In this document: in pieces, positions 54,386 to 64,000 of the stretch | Numbering within the stretch: the first letter of the stretch is position 1 | Layout: each line of letters begins with the position of its first letter | NCBI RefSeq assembly: GCF_000224145.3 | Contig: NC_020171.2 | Coordinates: forward strand, 2,256,619-2,320,618 | Length of the DNA stretch: 64,000 nucleotides | Source of the DNA: Ciona intestinalis | Taxonomy: Eukaryota; Chordata; Ascidiacea; Phlebobranchia; Cionidae | Direction: 5' to 3' | Program-made: the position numbers and the translations under genes | The notes under the pieces: generated by a model | Database searches by the model: none | The model's input: only the letters and a program-made list of their open reading frames with translations | What the model was told of the DNA's origin: nothing

Positions 54386-57260
54386 TCACTTGTATATAAC
54401 ACTGGGGTCTTCCTCAGCCAACCCCATCCTTATATTAGTTGCGCTGATTTGTTCTTCTTCATTACGAACATCACGTGCTCGACGCATGGCGTTGATGGTG
54501 GTCTGATATACCTGGAGTAAAACACTGGTTATTTTGTATCTGGCAACACTGGTTATTTTGTGTCCGGGAACACTGTTATTTTGTGTCTCGCAACATTAGT
54601 TAATTTTTGTCTGGGAACACTGGTAAATTTGTATCTGGGAACACGGGTCAATTTGTATCCGGGAACACTGGAACAGTTTATATTTGGAAAAACGTCTGGA
54701 AACACTGTTTAAATTTTTATCCTGGAACACTGGTCAATTTGTATTCAAGAAAACAGTTTGGGAACACTGGTCAATTTGTATCCAAGAAAAATGCCTGAAA
54801 GCACTGGTCAAATTTGTTTATGAAAACACTGGTCAATTTGTAATCAAGAAAACTGTCTGGAAACACTTGTAATAAAGCGGTCTTGGAACACCAAGTCAAT
54901 ATTATCAATTTCTACACTTGAAATATGGTTAAAAGAGCTAAATATAACGTCACAAATATCATTGTTACATCACAATCATACCTTATCCATTACATCTTTC
55001 CCTCTTATGTATTTGAATGCTTCCTCTAATTTAGGGTTGACTTGTAGATAGTATTGAAGCTTCTCCCTATTCCAACACAAGTAGAAGCATCTGTCAACTG
55101 CTTCTATTGTGACCTGAGTGTTGGATTTGAGCTTTAAACTTTTACAAAACTAATACGACATAAAAGTTTTATTAAAACCCAAGGTTCATCTGGCATATGG
55201 CAAAAAGTAACGCTAAAAATTAATGTTTCTATTGTGACCTAGGCATTGGAATTAAGTTATAAACTTTTCAATAAGAAATCTGCCACTTAAAGTCTGCCAT
55301 GTGTCAAGGCTTCATCAGGGCACAACTGACCTTACATTTACAATTTTTATAGGAGCAAATTACCAACTATTCTTACAGCAAGAGTTTCTATAACCCATAT
55401 AAAGTCTCGCTGCATGAAATCGTTGGTTTTAGTAAAACAAGTTAGCAGAATATCGTGTTGTTATAACTTTGTTTTATTTATCTTACAGGATTTTGTTTGT
55501 TTAGTAGAATAAATGTTTCCAAACTTGCATAAGGTTATTACCACATATAAGACCTTCTGACATCACACCAGTATAATATGACATCACACAACAACATTAT
55601 GACATCACACACCTGGAAACTCTCCCCCCTCTTCAACTTAGTGGATTGCCATTCTGGTGAATCAATCATCTCCTTATCTTTGATGTCATGGAGGAACATG
55701 CCGCGGTAAGTCACTCGTAATCTGTCGTGGGATTGAATTTAATTTATGACAGCTGTATTCTGTATGTGTAGGCTTTTACAACATGCCGAATAAGTTACAT
55801 GTAATCTGAGGTAGATTTATATTGAATTAAAACAGTTCACACCAACAGTGTAAGTTTATAAGTTCTACTCTACATGGGTAAGGTCCTGCAGTCTGATTCA
55901 CGGAAGTACCTGGGTCCTGGGAAGCAGGTCAGAGTTGGCCCATAAACTGCTCATGCTGCTAACCTCTATATAATTGGGCTTCTCGCTATAAAACCATTAG
56001 TTTTAACATTACGTCTTACCCTGAAATTTTGCCACAGGGCAGAAATAATAATTTGACGGGCATTTTGTACTATAATTCTCTTTTATTTTTAGCAGAATTT
56101 CACATTTGTAACTATTTTTCCCCCTTTCGTAACAGAATCCATCAATTCCACTTACGTGCCCGATACCAAGGTACAACCGACTACATCACTTACGTGCCCG
56201 ACACCAGCATAGAAACCCTAGCTTCCACAGTAGTGTTACCCTCCACAGCGTATTTATCGCCGGGAAATATATGGACCCATTTGCAGTTCTGGTGGACCAG
56301 GGCTTTGAACTCCTGCCTTGTTACAGCAAATGTCTGGAACACCTGAACAAGGGTAAGGGTTATGTATTTTTACTTGGTGCCACACCATGCAAGGATAAAG
56401 AAGATACATATGTGGTGTATGAAACAGAACACCCATGCAACGACTGTCGTTATCGCCCCTGCATTTGTGGTAACTTGTAAGCAGGCACGAGGTGTATGAA
56501 ATAGAACACCTGTGTTCTAACGACTGTCGTTTATGTACTGGTCTTATCTACTGCAATAGCTAAAACTTAACTGCAGTGAAACATCCAAATCCTAAAATTC
56601 ACCCAATTTTTTAAACCTTACATCGATATACAAATCCTCCAAAGCTGTTGGAAACTTGACATGTCTCTTCTTATAAATAGCAAACACCAGTTGTGCGAGT
56701 ATCTGTATGATGAGCACCGCACCCCACCATATAACGTCCCACGTACACCAGTATAAACCACCCCATAGCATGAACATTACGACAGATAGGAAGAGAAACA
56801 CCCGGTTTGTGATGACATAATGCCTGGAAGGTAAGTAAGGTATTATTATGTAGTTATGATGTAACAAATAAAAGGTAAATTACAGATTGTTGGAAGGTAA
56901 GTTACGGATTGTAATGTGGTGTAACAAATAAAACTTGTTTTAAAACAAACACGGAAATTTAAAAATTCTGTTTTTTAGTATTTTGTAACTAAAATTACTG
57001 TTTCTTTTTGGAAGTTGCAACATTCGCTACATGGCCTTTGGGTTGGGGGTTAATGGAGGTTATTTTATTGTTAAAAAAAGGATAAAGTAAGTTGCATTCA
57101 TTCAATACATACTTACTTATACTTACTTGAAGGTGCTTGGTATAACACAAGACACAAGAAAGAGAGCCATACTAACATGGAAGGTCAAGTTTTGTGGAGC
57201 AATCCAATCATGACATGATAACCCTGGTAAGTAGGGAACTTCTGTGTCGTTGTCAGCCAT
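54386..57260 (-). CDS. POPDC: Popeye domain-containing protein A, six exons
   Basis: Exons are 57127-57260, 56622-56823, 56194-56342, 55613-55721, 54982-55113 and 54386-54511, with phases 2,0,2,0,0 and 283 residues. The short N-terminus has an N-glycosylation site (NLT) and is followed by three membrane helices ('LFLVSCVIP', 'RVFLFLSVVMFMLWGG', 'GAVLIIQILAQLVFAIY'). The cytosolic Popeye domain starts 'KKRHVKF'. The cAMP-binding signature is present: 'MIDSPEW' in exon 4 and 'FQVTIEA' across exons 4/5, matching the FxDSPE(F/W) and FQVT/SI motifs of POPDC1-3. 'RCFYLCWNREKLQYYL' and 'YIRGKDVMDK' also match. POPDC proteins are membrane cAMP effectors of striated muscle. The tail after the domain is short. 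Confidence 0.92.
54536..54870 (+). repeat. ~22-bp minisatellite in POPDC-A intron 5
   Basis: About fourteen degenerate units of 'gggaacactggtcaatttgtat' are present, some carrying an inserted 'ccaagaaaa...ctg'. It is antisense to the gene. Confidence 0.75.
55855..55945 (-). repeat. ~97-bp repeat, degraded unit
   Basis: 'atgggtaaggtcctgcagtc' and 'gaagcaggtcagagttggcc' mark one decayed unit in POPDC-A intron 3. Confidence 0.45.
56385..56540 (+). mobile_element. SINE body fragments, two units
   Basis: Two partial units: 'catatgtggtgtatgaaaca', 'gaacacccatgcaacgactg', then 'tggtaacttgtaagcaggca', 'cgaggtgtatgaaatagaac'. They lie in POPDC-A intron 2. Confidence 0.55.
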
Positions 57261-59321
57261 GTTTGCTCCCGCACAGCACAAGTTATAAATATACTTTGGG
57301 AGGAAGTTAAAAATAGGGAAAAAAAATTAAATTTCGCTTTAGAATTGAATTTAAAATACCAATAGGTTTAACTTTAATTACAAAAATGCTAAGCCTAAAA
57401 ATCAAAGGTTTTTTACTGCTTTAGTCTTGCTACCATACATAGTTTAATTTATTAATTGACTCTTTCACGACTTTCAGTAGAATAAATAAACCTTAAGAGG
57501 TTACTGACTATTTAATTATAAGCACCCCTTGATATTGGTTTTGTATTGCGACCATTTTTACTTTTAGTTAACTAGGCCTGTCTTTAATTGCTGATTCTAA
57601 ATTTTAACATATAATTGGCTGATACATTTTAAATTGTCGCTTTTTAACTATAGTAGGATGGGGGAAGATGGGACACTTCGACGCATAATATCTGAATATC
57701 CTGATCGTATTTTAAACAGTTAACAACGGTCTATGGGAGTCTTGAACATATAGTTTTATAATTCTTTGAAAGTTCCTTGTTTACTACCACATTTGACGAG
57801 AAAATAGAGTAAAAATGTGTCCCAACTTCCCCCACCCTACTATAAGTTTTAGTTTAAATTGTCTGCTATGTATTTACATGCAACATACACATGTACACTG
57901 CAAGTGTTCCTTTGTTTACAACGAATGCATTATTTAATACTTTATGAAGTTTTAGCCAAGATATATTCACTGCATAAACTTTTTATGTGATCTGTTATCT
58001 TGTTTCTAACTACATTGCTAGCACTGTATGGATAAATAGGAAAAGTAAATTGCAATTTTAAGGACTTTAAAATTGATAGAGACACTAGGTTATAGTAATA
58101 TAGGTTTAAAAGTAAATGTTATCTGCATCTGCATGCATTTGCCTAGTTTATGCTAATACTAAAACTGCCTATATATATATATATATGGTAAAAACTATGC
58201 TATTGATAACTTAAAATTTTTAGTGGTGCTGCGCTGTAGTAACATTCGTTAAGAATATCATATGTTAAGATACTGACTGTATTCTACATGAAACTGTCTA
58301 TAATTATATTCTAGTAAAACTATGAACTTTAGAATTTATAAAGAGAGTATGCTATAGTAATATGAGTTTGAAACTGACTGTATTGTTGTACATGCATCTA
58401 TGCAACTCATGCTCACATATGAAGTTTAGATATCCAGCTATATCCTGTGTTGAAAGCTTGCCAAAGTGTTGCTGTGACCAGTGTTACGCAACTGTTTATA
58501 AATCCCTAATACCGACAGTGACTCTCAATGTCTGTAACATAACTGGCAACACTACACATGGGAATTGAGGTGCTGGGATAATAATACATGCATGGTGATG
58601 GACTTAACAGCTGCAAGAGTTTATAGCTGCATTAGCGGCGTGCATCAAATGATCATTGGCTTATATAGGCCTTGATACATAGATGCCCTTGTGTGTAACC
58701 TTGTATGCAATGTACAAACCCATATACCATAAAACATATCAGCATATGGTTGCTACTGTTGTGTAAGGCAGTTGTTAGGGTAAGACACACAGTCAGAAAT
58801 AAAAGTTTTTTTTTTTTATATGTGTTGGTCTATTTTGCATTTTATTTAGTATAGAATATATTTAGTGCAGAATTTAAGTGTAATTTGTGTGTGGTATGTT
58901 ATTGTGTTAGTCTCTTTTGTATTTTAGTCTTGTTTAATATATTTGCTGATTGCATGTAGTAGTTTTTTTGCTGTGTATATATATTAGGAAATTTTATCAT
59001 ATTTTTTGTAAGATTTTGGTAGGATTTTATTAGTAATAGAAAGCAGTACAAATATTTATTCAATGTGTAGTTAACAATTGGTTAGTAGGAAATGCAGTTT
59101 TATTGAATATAAATGAAATGATTTATTAAAACTAACAGAAATTTTAGGAAATCAATTTCTAGATAGCTTTATCAGATTTTAATAACTTATGTACCATTTA
59201 TATATTTATGGAAAAAAGGACAAAAAAAGTTTAAAAAAGCAAAAATGTTTTAGAAGTTGTAATTATTCCAATATTAATTATTTCATTATTACCTCCACAG
59301 ATGTTTCAGTGACATCATAAT
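57261..59321. promoter_or_regulatory. 2.06-kb region between divergent Popeye genes
   Basis: The two Popeye start codons face away from each other across this interval, so it must contain both promoters unless there are distant 5' exons. 'attacctccacag' just before 59302 is a good acceptor, so POPDC-B probably has a spliced 5' leader. One MITE (57652-57846) is present. A 68-codon cysteine-rich frame at 58362-58568 (+, 'MSLKLTVLLYMHLCNSC') has no other support. Confidence 0.55.
57652..57846. mobile_element. MITE (GGGGGAAGATGGG family)
   Basis: Complete element with near-perfect ends 'tagtaggatgggggaagatg' and 'acttcccccaccctactata'. The outermost bases on both sides read TATAGTAGG/CCTACTATA, so the inverted repeat can be extended to about 28 bp. 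Confidence 0.82.
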
Positions 59322-61861
59322 ATGAGTTCTGTCATTAACTCAACAACAGAAGTTGCAAAACTTCTTATAGCTGGAGCTTCAAGGGGAGATGGTGTACCCT
59401 CCATATTTGCTCCAATAACAAGCACCATGTTCCCTGGTTTGAGCTCAACAATGGCGGCCCTTGGTTCTCACTACCGTGACTTTGGCACACGTGGGGAAAC
59501 CTGGTCAGAATGTTCAGTATGGTACAACACTATGCCAGGCTCCTTATTCCAACTCACATGTGTCCTGCTTGTCCTTGCCCTTATGGGTGGTGGACATAAC
59601 ATGGTAGCAGCATCATACCACAACGTGCTATGTGCGTTAGCATTCCTTGTGCTTGCTATATGGGCAGCTATAGACGTATGTTCACCCGATATATTAATCT
59701 GGTCAATCGTGCTTTTCCTCACCAACATTGCACAGGTAAGTTTAAATACCTTCTTATGTACGTGCCCGATATGAGACTTTTGTACCTCATAAAATGAACG
59801 TGCCCAATATCTTTTTACTCTTTTCTATTTTTGTCAACTTGTTCTTCAAATGGTAAACCTATTCTGTGACCTAAATCCCAGGTCCCATGCTGGGCCTCAC
59901 TGTAGGACCTCACCCATATAGAATAGAATGTGCATATACAATGTTGGGGTAATAGGTCAACTCTGGCCTAAATCCCAGGTCCCATGGCTTGCCTCACTGT
60001 AGGACTTCACCCATATAGAATAGAATGTACATATACAATGTTGGGGTAATGGGCCAACTCTGGCCTAAACCCCAGGTCCCATAGCGTTCCTCACTGTAGG
60101 ACCTCACCCATATAAAATAGAATGAGCATATACAATGTTGGGATAATGAGCCAACTCTGGCCTAAACCCCAGGTGCCATGGCATGCCTCACTGTAGGACC
60201 TCACCCGTATCGAATAAAACTAGACATCATGGTTACTTTACTTTATATTATAAATACTACCTTTTAACACTTTCTAATTTGTCATTATGACATCACAGTG
60301 CGTATACAACTTTTATTGTATGAAAACAATAGACAATGTGATGGATGACAACATGCAGTCCATCTACCTCATGAAGTTCGCCCCGTTTAGTATTTCACCC
60401 CAAATGTTCGCTGAACTCGTAACTTGCAAGGTACGTATGTTATAATATGCATTGTTTAATATGAATGAGTGAATGAATTTGTTTATACTCGCATGCTGGG
60501 GCAACGACAGTTGTTATAACACGAGTGTTCTGTTTCATACACCTCGTGCCAGCTTACGAGTTACCACATATGTAACTTATTTATCCTCGCATGGGGGGGG
60601 GGGGCAACGACAGTTGTTATAACACGAGTGTTCTGTTTCATACACCTTGTGCCAGCTTAGAGTTACCACGTTTGTAACTTTGTGGGTGATTGTATTTATA
60701 TATGTCTCACAAGAACACATATGCCTACAATGGTAGCAGCGATTGGCATTGAACCCGGTATCATTTGGTTACAATATTACAGCTCTAAAACCACATCACT
60801 GCTCATACTAATAGTATCGAGTGTTTAAATAAAAGCAGCTTTTATGTTTCTATGTTAAATGACATCATATTAACCAGGGATGCGAAATATTAACATTGAA
60901 GAAAGGTCACAATTATTCGGCTGAGAATAAAACGCCCATTGAAAAACTATCAATGCTTTTAAGTGGAAAGTAAGTATGAGGATATAATTATAATATGGTT
61001 TTATAAATATAATAATTGTTCTCTATTCACAAATGTAGTTTAAATACCAGGTCCCATGGAATGCTTTACTGTAGGTCCTCTTCATAACTCGATACTATTA
61101 GTATGAAACGTCATAGTTAATAGTTATGTTGCAATAAGACATGTGACGTAACAATTAAGCGCAAAATGTCAAATTGCAGCACGGCAATGTTTGTTACTCG
61201 AGCGACTTCGTTAGCTGATTATTACGAACACGCGACGAACATAAAACATTATATCGCAGCTTTAACAACGGTTTCTATCGCACAAGCGCCCGCACTAGAC
61301 TGTGGTGTCGTGGTGATAGTCAGCAATACGCTTTATAACAAGATTTGGTAGCTTGGGTGACAGACGCACGTAAAACATATTACGTCCGGATTTTCAATGA
61401 AGTTAAACGATCACCGTCCGGATTTACAACTTTTACAATCCTGCTGTAGGACCTCTTTATAAAAGGGTTAGGTCAATCTCATGGCATGTCTCACTATAGG
61501 ATCTCACCCATATATAATAACCTTGGCTAAAATAACTATTTAACCTAATTTACTGTTAGGGTAATAGTCTGAATACACCTATATATCAAGTAACACATCA
61601 TATTCTATAACCTGAGATTTAAGTCAGATTTGGCCCATTACCCCAACACCAAGGAAGCCCATTTAAGTCTTTCATGCCACCAGAGAAACTTTTCCAAACT
61701 CCATACATTTTCACCACTGTATAAACTCCACATTCCTTCACTTTAGTTTGAAAGTGTCGTGCGAGGATAAATTCTTACATTATATTTCATCGAACGACTT
61801 CATTGATTCTCCTGAGTGGGATTCAATCAAACTTACATCATCAACTAAGGAACTTTTCAAG
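59322..61861 (+). CDS. POPDC: Popeye domain-containing protein B, first four coding exons (partial)
   Basis: Exons are 59322-59735, 60299-60430, 60878-60969 and 61747-61861, with phases 0,0,2,0; 251 residues so far. The ATG follows an acceptor by about 20 bp. The N-terminus (~80 residues) is longer than in POPDC-A and carries N-S-T. Three membrane helices follow ('LFQLTCVLLVLALMGGG', 'VLCALAFLVLAIWAAI', 'ILIWSIVLFLTNIA'). The Popeye domain includes 'CEILTLKKGHNYSAENKT', 'LSMLLSG' and the cAMP-site motif 'DFIDSPEW'. The exon corresponding to 'FQVTI...CW' is not seen before the gap at 62901 or after it, so the gene continues outside. It pairs head to head with POPDC-A. Confidence 0.9.
59866..60215 (-). 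repeat. ~97-bp tandem repeat, four units
   Basis: 'tgtaggac' anchors fall at 59901, 59999, 60095 and 60192 (spacing 98, 96, 97). Units are well preserved: 'ccatatagaatagaatgtgc', 'atatacaatgttggggtaat', 'gggccaactctggcctaaat'. It lies in POPDC-B intron 1. Confidence 0.88.
60470..60790 (-). mobile_element. composite SINE, two body units plus head
   Basis: Minus-strand order: degraded A-box region, B box 'accgggttcaatgccaatcg', central 'gctaccattgtaggcatatg', then two body units, the second interrupted by a G-run (60594-60603). It lies in POPDC-B intron 2. A second version is at 63026-63230 after the gap. Confidence 0.72.
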
Positions 61862-61921
61862 GTGGGTTGTTGGATGGTGTTTGGTAAATATGATAAGGGG
61901 TGTGTAATTATTGTATTGTGG

Positions 61922-62215
61922 TCTGTGGGGTAATATGGGGCATGTTTGGGGTAATATGGGGCATATTTGGGGATGGGACATTTTGGGGTGAGATGGGACA
62001 TCTTTCGCACTTTGGGGTCAGATGGGATACCTTTTGCACTGGGGGTGAGATGGGACGCTGTTCGCGCTGTGGGGTAAGATAGGACATCTTTTGTACTACG
62101 GGGTAAGATGGGACATCTTTCGCACATAATATCTAAATATCCTGACTTTTTTCAAACAATTAACAACGGTATAGTCGTAAGGTGTCCCATCTTTCCATAC
62201 CCTATTATATCTCTT
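61922..62215 (+). repeat. tandemly amplified MITE end plus MITE
   Basis: Units of about 20-30 bp built on 'tggggt(a/g)a(t/g)atgggac' are repeated seven or eight times (61922-62100) and lead directly into a MITE body ending 'gtcccatctttccataccct' at about 62212. The array looks like amplification of one MITE terminal repeat. Confidence 0.65.
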
Positions 62216-62299
62216 GTGACCACTGTGTTGAAGCTATTGCCGTTAAATATTATATGCAGGGGTGTGTAAATATGATTAGTTGGATGTTATATGGGTGAA

Positions 62300-62900
62300 T
62301 GAATGTATGAATGCAACTTATTTATCCTAGCATGGTGTGGCGACAATCGTTATAACATGGGTGTTCTGTTTCATACACCTCATGCCCGCTAACAAGTTAC
62401 CACGTATGTAACTTATTTATCCTCGCAAGGCAATGAAACAGTCTTTATAACACGGGTGTTCTGTTTCATACACCTCGTGCCTGCTAACAAGTTACCACGT
62501 ATGTAATTTATTTATCCTCGCAAGGCAATGACAGTCTTTATAANCACGGGTGTTCTGTTTCATACACCTCGTGCCTGCTAACAAGTTACCATGTATGTAA
62601 CTTATTTATCCTCGCATGGCGGGAATCGACAGTCTTTATAACACGGGTGTTCTGTTTCATACACCTCGTGCCTGCTAACAAGTTACCATGTATGTAACTT
62701 ATTTATCCTCGCATGGCAGGGAAACGACAGTCGTTATAACACGGGTGTTCTGTTTCATACACCTCATGCCTGCTAACAAGTTACCATGTATGTAACTTAT
62801 TTATCCTCGCATGGCGGGGAAACGACAGTCGTTATAACACGGGTGTTCTGTTTCATACACCTCATGCCTGCTAACAAGTTACCATGTATGTCACTTATTT
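62300..62900 (-). repeat. SINE body units in tandem (~96 bp x 6-7)
   Basis: 'gtaacttatttatcctcgca' recurs at 62313, 62408, 62503, 62597, 62694, 62791 and 62889 (spacing 94-98). Units are very similar, so the array is recent. It runs into the gap at 62901. A single N stands at 62544. Confidence 0.85.
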
Positions 62901-63025
62901 NNNNNNNNNNNNNNNNNNNNNNNNNNNNNNNNNNNNNNNNNNNNNNNNNNNNNNNNNNNNNNNNNNNNNNNNNNNNNNNNNNNNNNNNNNNNNNNNNNNN
63001 NNNNNNNNNNNNNNNNNNNNNNNNN
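62901..63025. other. assembly gap (125 Ns)
   Basis: Ns interrupt the SINE array. Sequence after the gap repeats what is already present from about 60587 onwards. Confidence 0.95.
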
Positions 63026-64000
63026 TCGCAATGGGGGGGGGGGGGCCAACGACAGTTGTTATAACACGAGTGTTCTGTTTCATACACCTTGTGCCAGCTT
63101 AGAGTTACCACGTTTGTAACTTTGTGGGTGATTGTATTTATATATGTCTCACAAGAACACATATGCCTACAATGGTAGCAGCGATTGGCATTGAACCCGG
63201 TATCATTTGGTTACAATATTAGAGCTCTAAAACCACATCACTGCTCATACTAATAGTATCTAGTGTTTAAATAAAAGCAGCTTTTATGTTTCTATGTTAA
63301 ATGACATCATATTAACCAGGGATGCGAAATATTAACATTGAAGAAAGGTCACAATTATTCGGCTGAGAATAAAACGCCCATTGAAAAACTATCAATGCTT
63401 TTAAGTGGAAAGTAAGTATGAGGATATAATTATAATAATTGTTCTCTATTCACAAATGTAGTTTAAATACCAGGTCCCATGGAATGCTTTACTGTAGGAC
63501 CTCTTTATAAAAGGGTTGGGTCAGGCTCATGGCATGTCTCACTATAGGATCTCACCCATATATAATAACCTTGGCTAAAATAACTATTAACCTAATTTAC
63601 TGTTAGGTAATAGTCTGAATACACCTATATATCAAGTAACACATTATATTCTATATGTTACATTATCCACAAGTAACACATCATATTCTATAACCTGAGA
63701 TTTAAGTCAGATTTGGCCCATTACCCCAACACCAAGGAAGCCCATTTAAGTCTTTCATGCCACCAGAGAAACTTTTCCGAACTCCATACATTTTCACCAC
63801 TGTATAAACTCCACATTCCTTCACTTTAGTTTAAAAGTGTCGTGCGAGGATAAATTCTTACATTATATTTCATCGAACGACTTCATTGATTCTCCTGAAT
63901 GGGATTCAATCAAACTTACATCATCAACTAAGGAACTTTTCAAGGTGGGTTGTTTGATGGTGTTTAGTAAATATGTTAAGGGGTGTGTAATTATTGTACT
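63026..64000 (+). pseudogene. second copy of the POPDC-B exon 3-4 region (probable haplotype duplicate)
   Basis: This is near-identical to 60587-61930. The exon 3 copy is 63320-63411 (92 bp) and the exon 4 copy 63830-63944 (115 bp). Both have the same splice sites and phases and synonymous-looking changes. The copy lacks the ~365-bp insert of the first copy (about 61073-61440) and has small indels. It starts at a gap edge. Two haplotypes placed in tandem explain this best; a real tandem duplication is the alternative. Confidence 0.75.

Noticed and set aside
58362-58568. 68-residue cysteine-rich secreted protein between the Popeye genes
   Set aside because: It has an ATG and a mildly hydrophobic start, but no donor/acceptor or poly(A) support, and the region is most likely promoter and 5' leader.

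Overview
The window looks like nuclear DNA of a tunicate, most likely Ciona (intestinalis type). It is AT-rich, with small exons split by short introns and standard GT-AG sites. The proteins are clearly chordate (Popeye-domain, PAAF1, NHERF, rolling stone, FEM1). It is packed with short non-autonomous repeats of the kind described in Ciona: a tRNA-headed composite SINE and a hairpin-like MITE. I built the gene models by eye from reading frames, splice sites and matching intron phase. Family names rest on remembered protein motifs, not on a database search.

Layout. 0.3-0.5 kb: last exon of a FEM1 gene (+). 5.3-13.1 kb: complete seven-exon glutamine synthetase (+), with exon 6 present twice around an assembly gap. 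14.1-15.4 kb: a 126-bp tandem repeat. 17.3-50 kb: a run of minus-strand genes. These are a secreted Ly6/uPAR-type protein, an NHERF-type two-PDZ scaffold (start not found), a small cysteine-rich single-pass membrane protein I do not recognise, a rolling stone-like multi-pass protein, a secreted basic protein of unknown family, a weakly supported small gene, a 73-residue coiled-coil-like protein, an intronless thymidine kinase 1, and an 82-residue secreted peptide-like precursor. 50.1-53.4 kb: PAAF1 (+), complete. 54.4-57.3 kb (-) and 59.3 kb to the end (+): two Popeye-domain genes arranged head to head. The second is interrupted by a gap and by a second copy of its exons 3 and 4.

Between the genes lie repeated families: a ~190-bp MITE with inverted ends reading roughly GTAGGGTGGGGGAAGATGGG; a composite SINE whose ~96-bp body is often amplified in tandem; a separate ~97-bp dispersed/tandem repeat; a ~70-bp repeat; and several minisatellites.

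The main observations are these. (1) Several small secreted or membrane genes, built from short exons, are easily missed by single-frame ORF calling. (2) The palindrome TGACGTCA is heavily over-represented from 16 to 47 kb. In the glutamine synthetase and PAAF1/Popeye regions it appears instead as the CpG-decayed TGACATCA/TGATGTCA, as expected for alternating unmethylated and methylated domains. (3) Both near-identical exon duplications abut assembly gaps and are best explained as two haplotypes assembled in tandem. (4) Three E2F-like sites sit upstream of thymidine kinase. (5) Two near-perfect matches to the Ciona spliced-leader sequence occur outside any recognisable SL gene.
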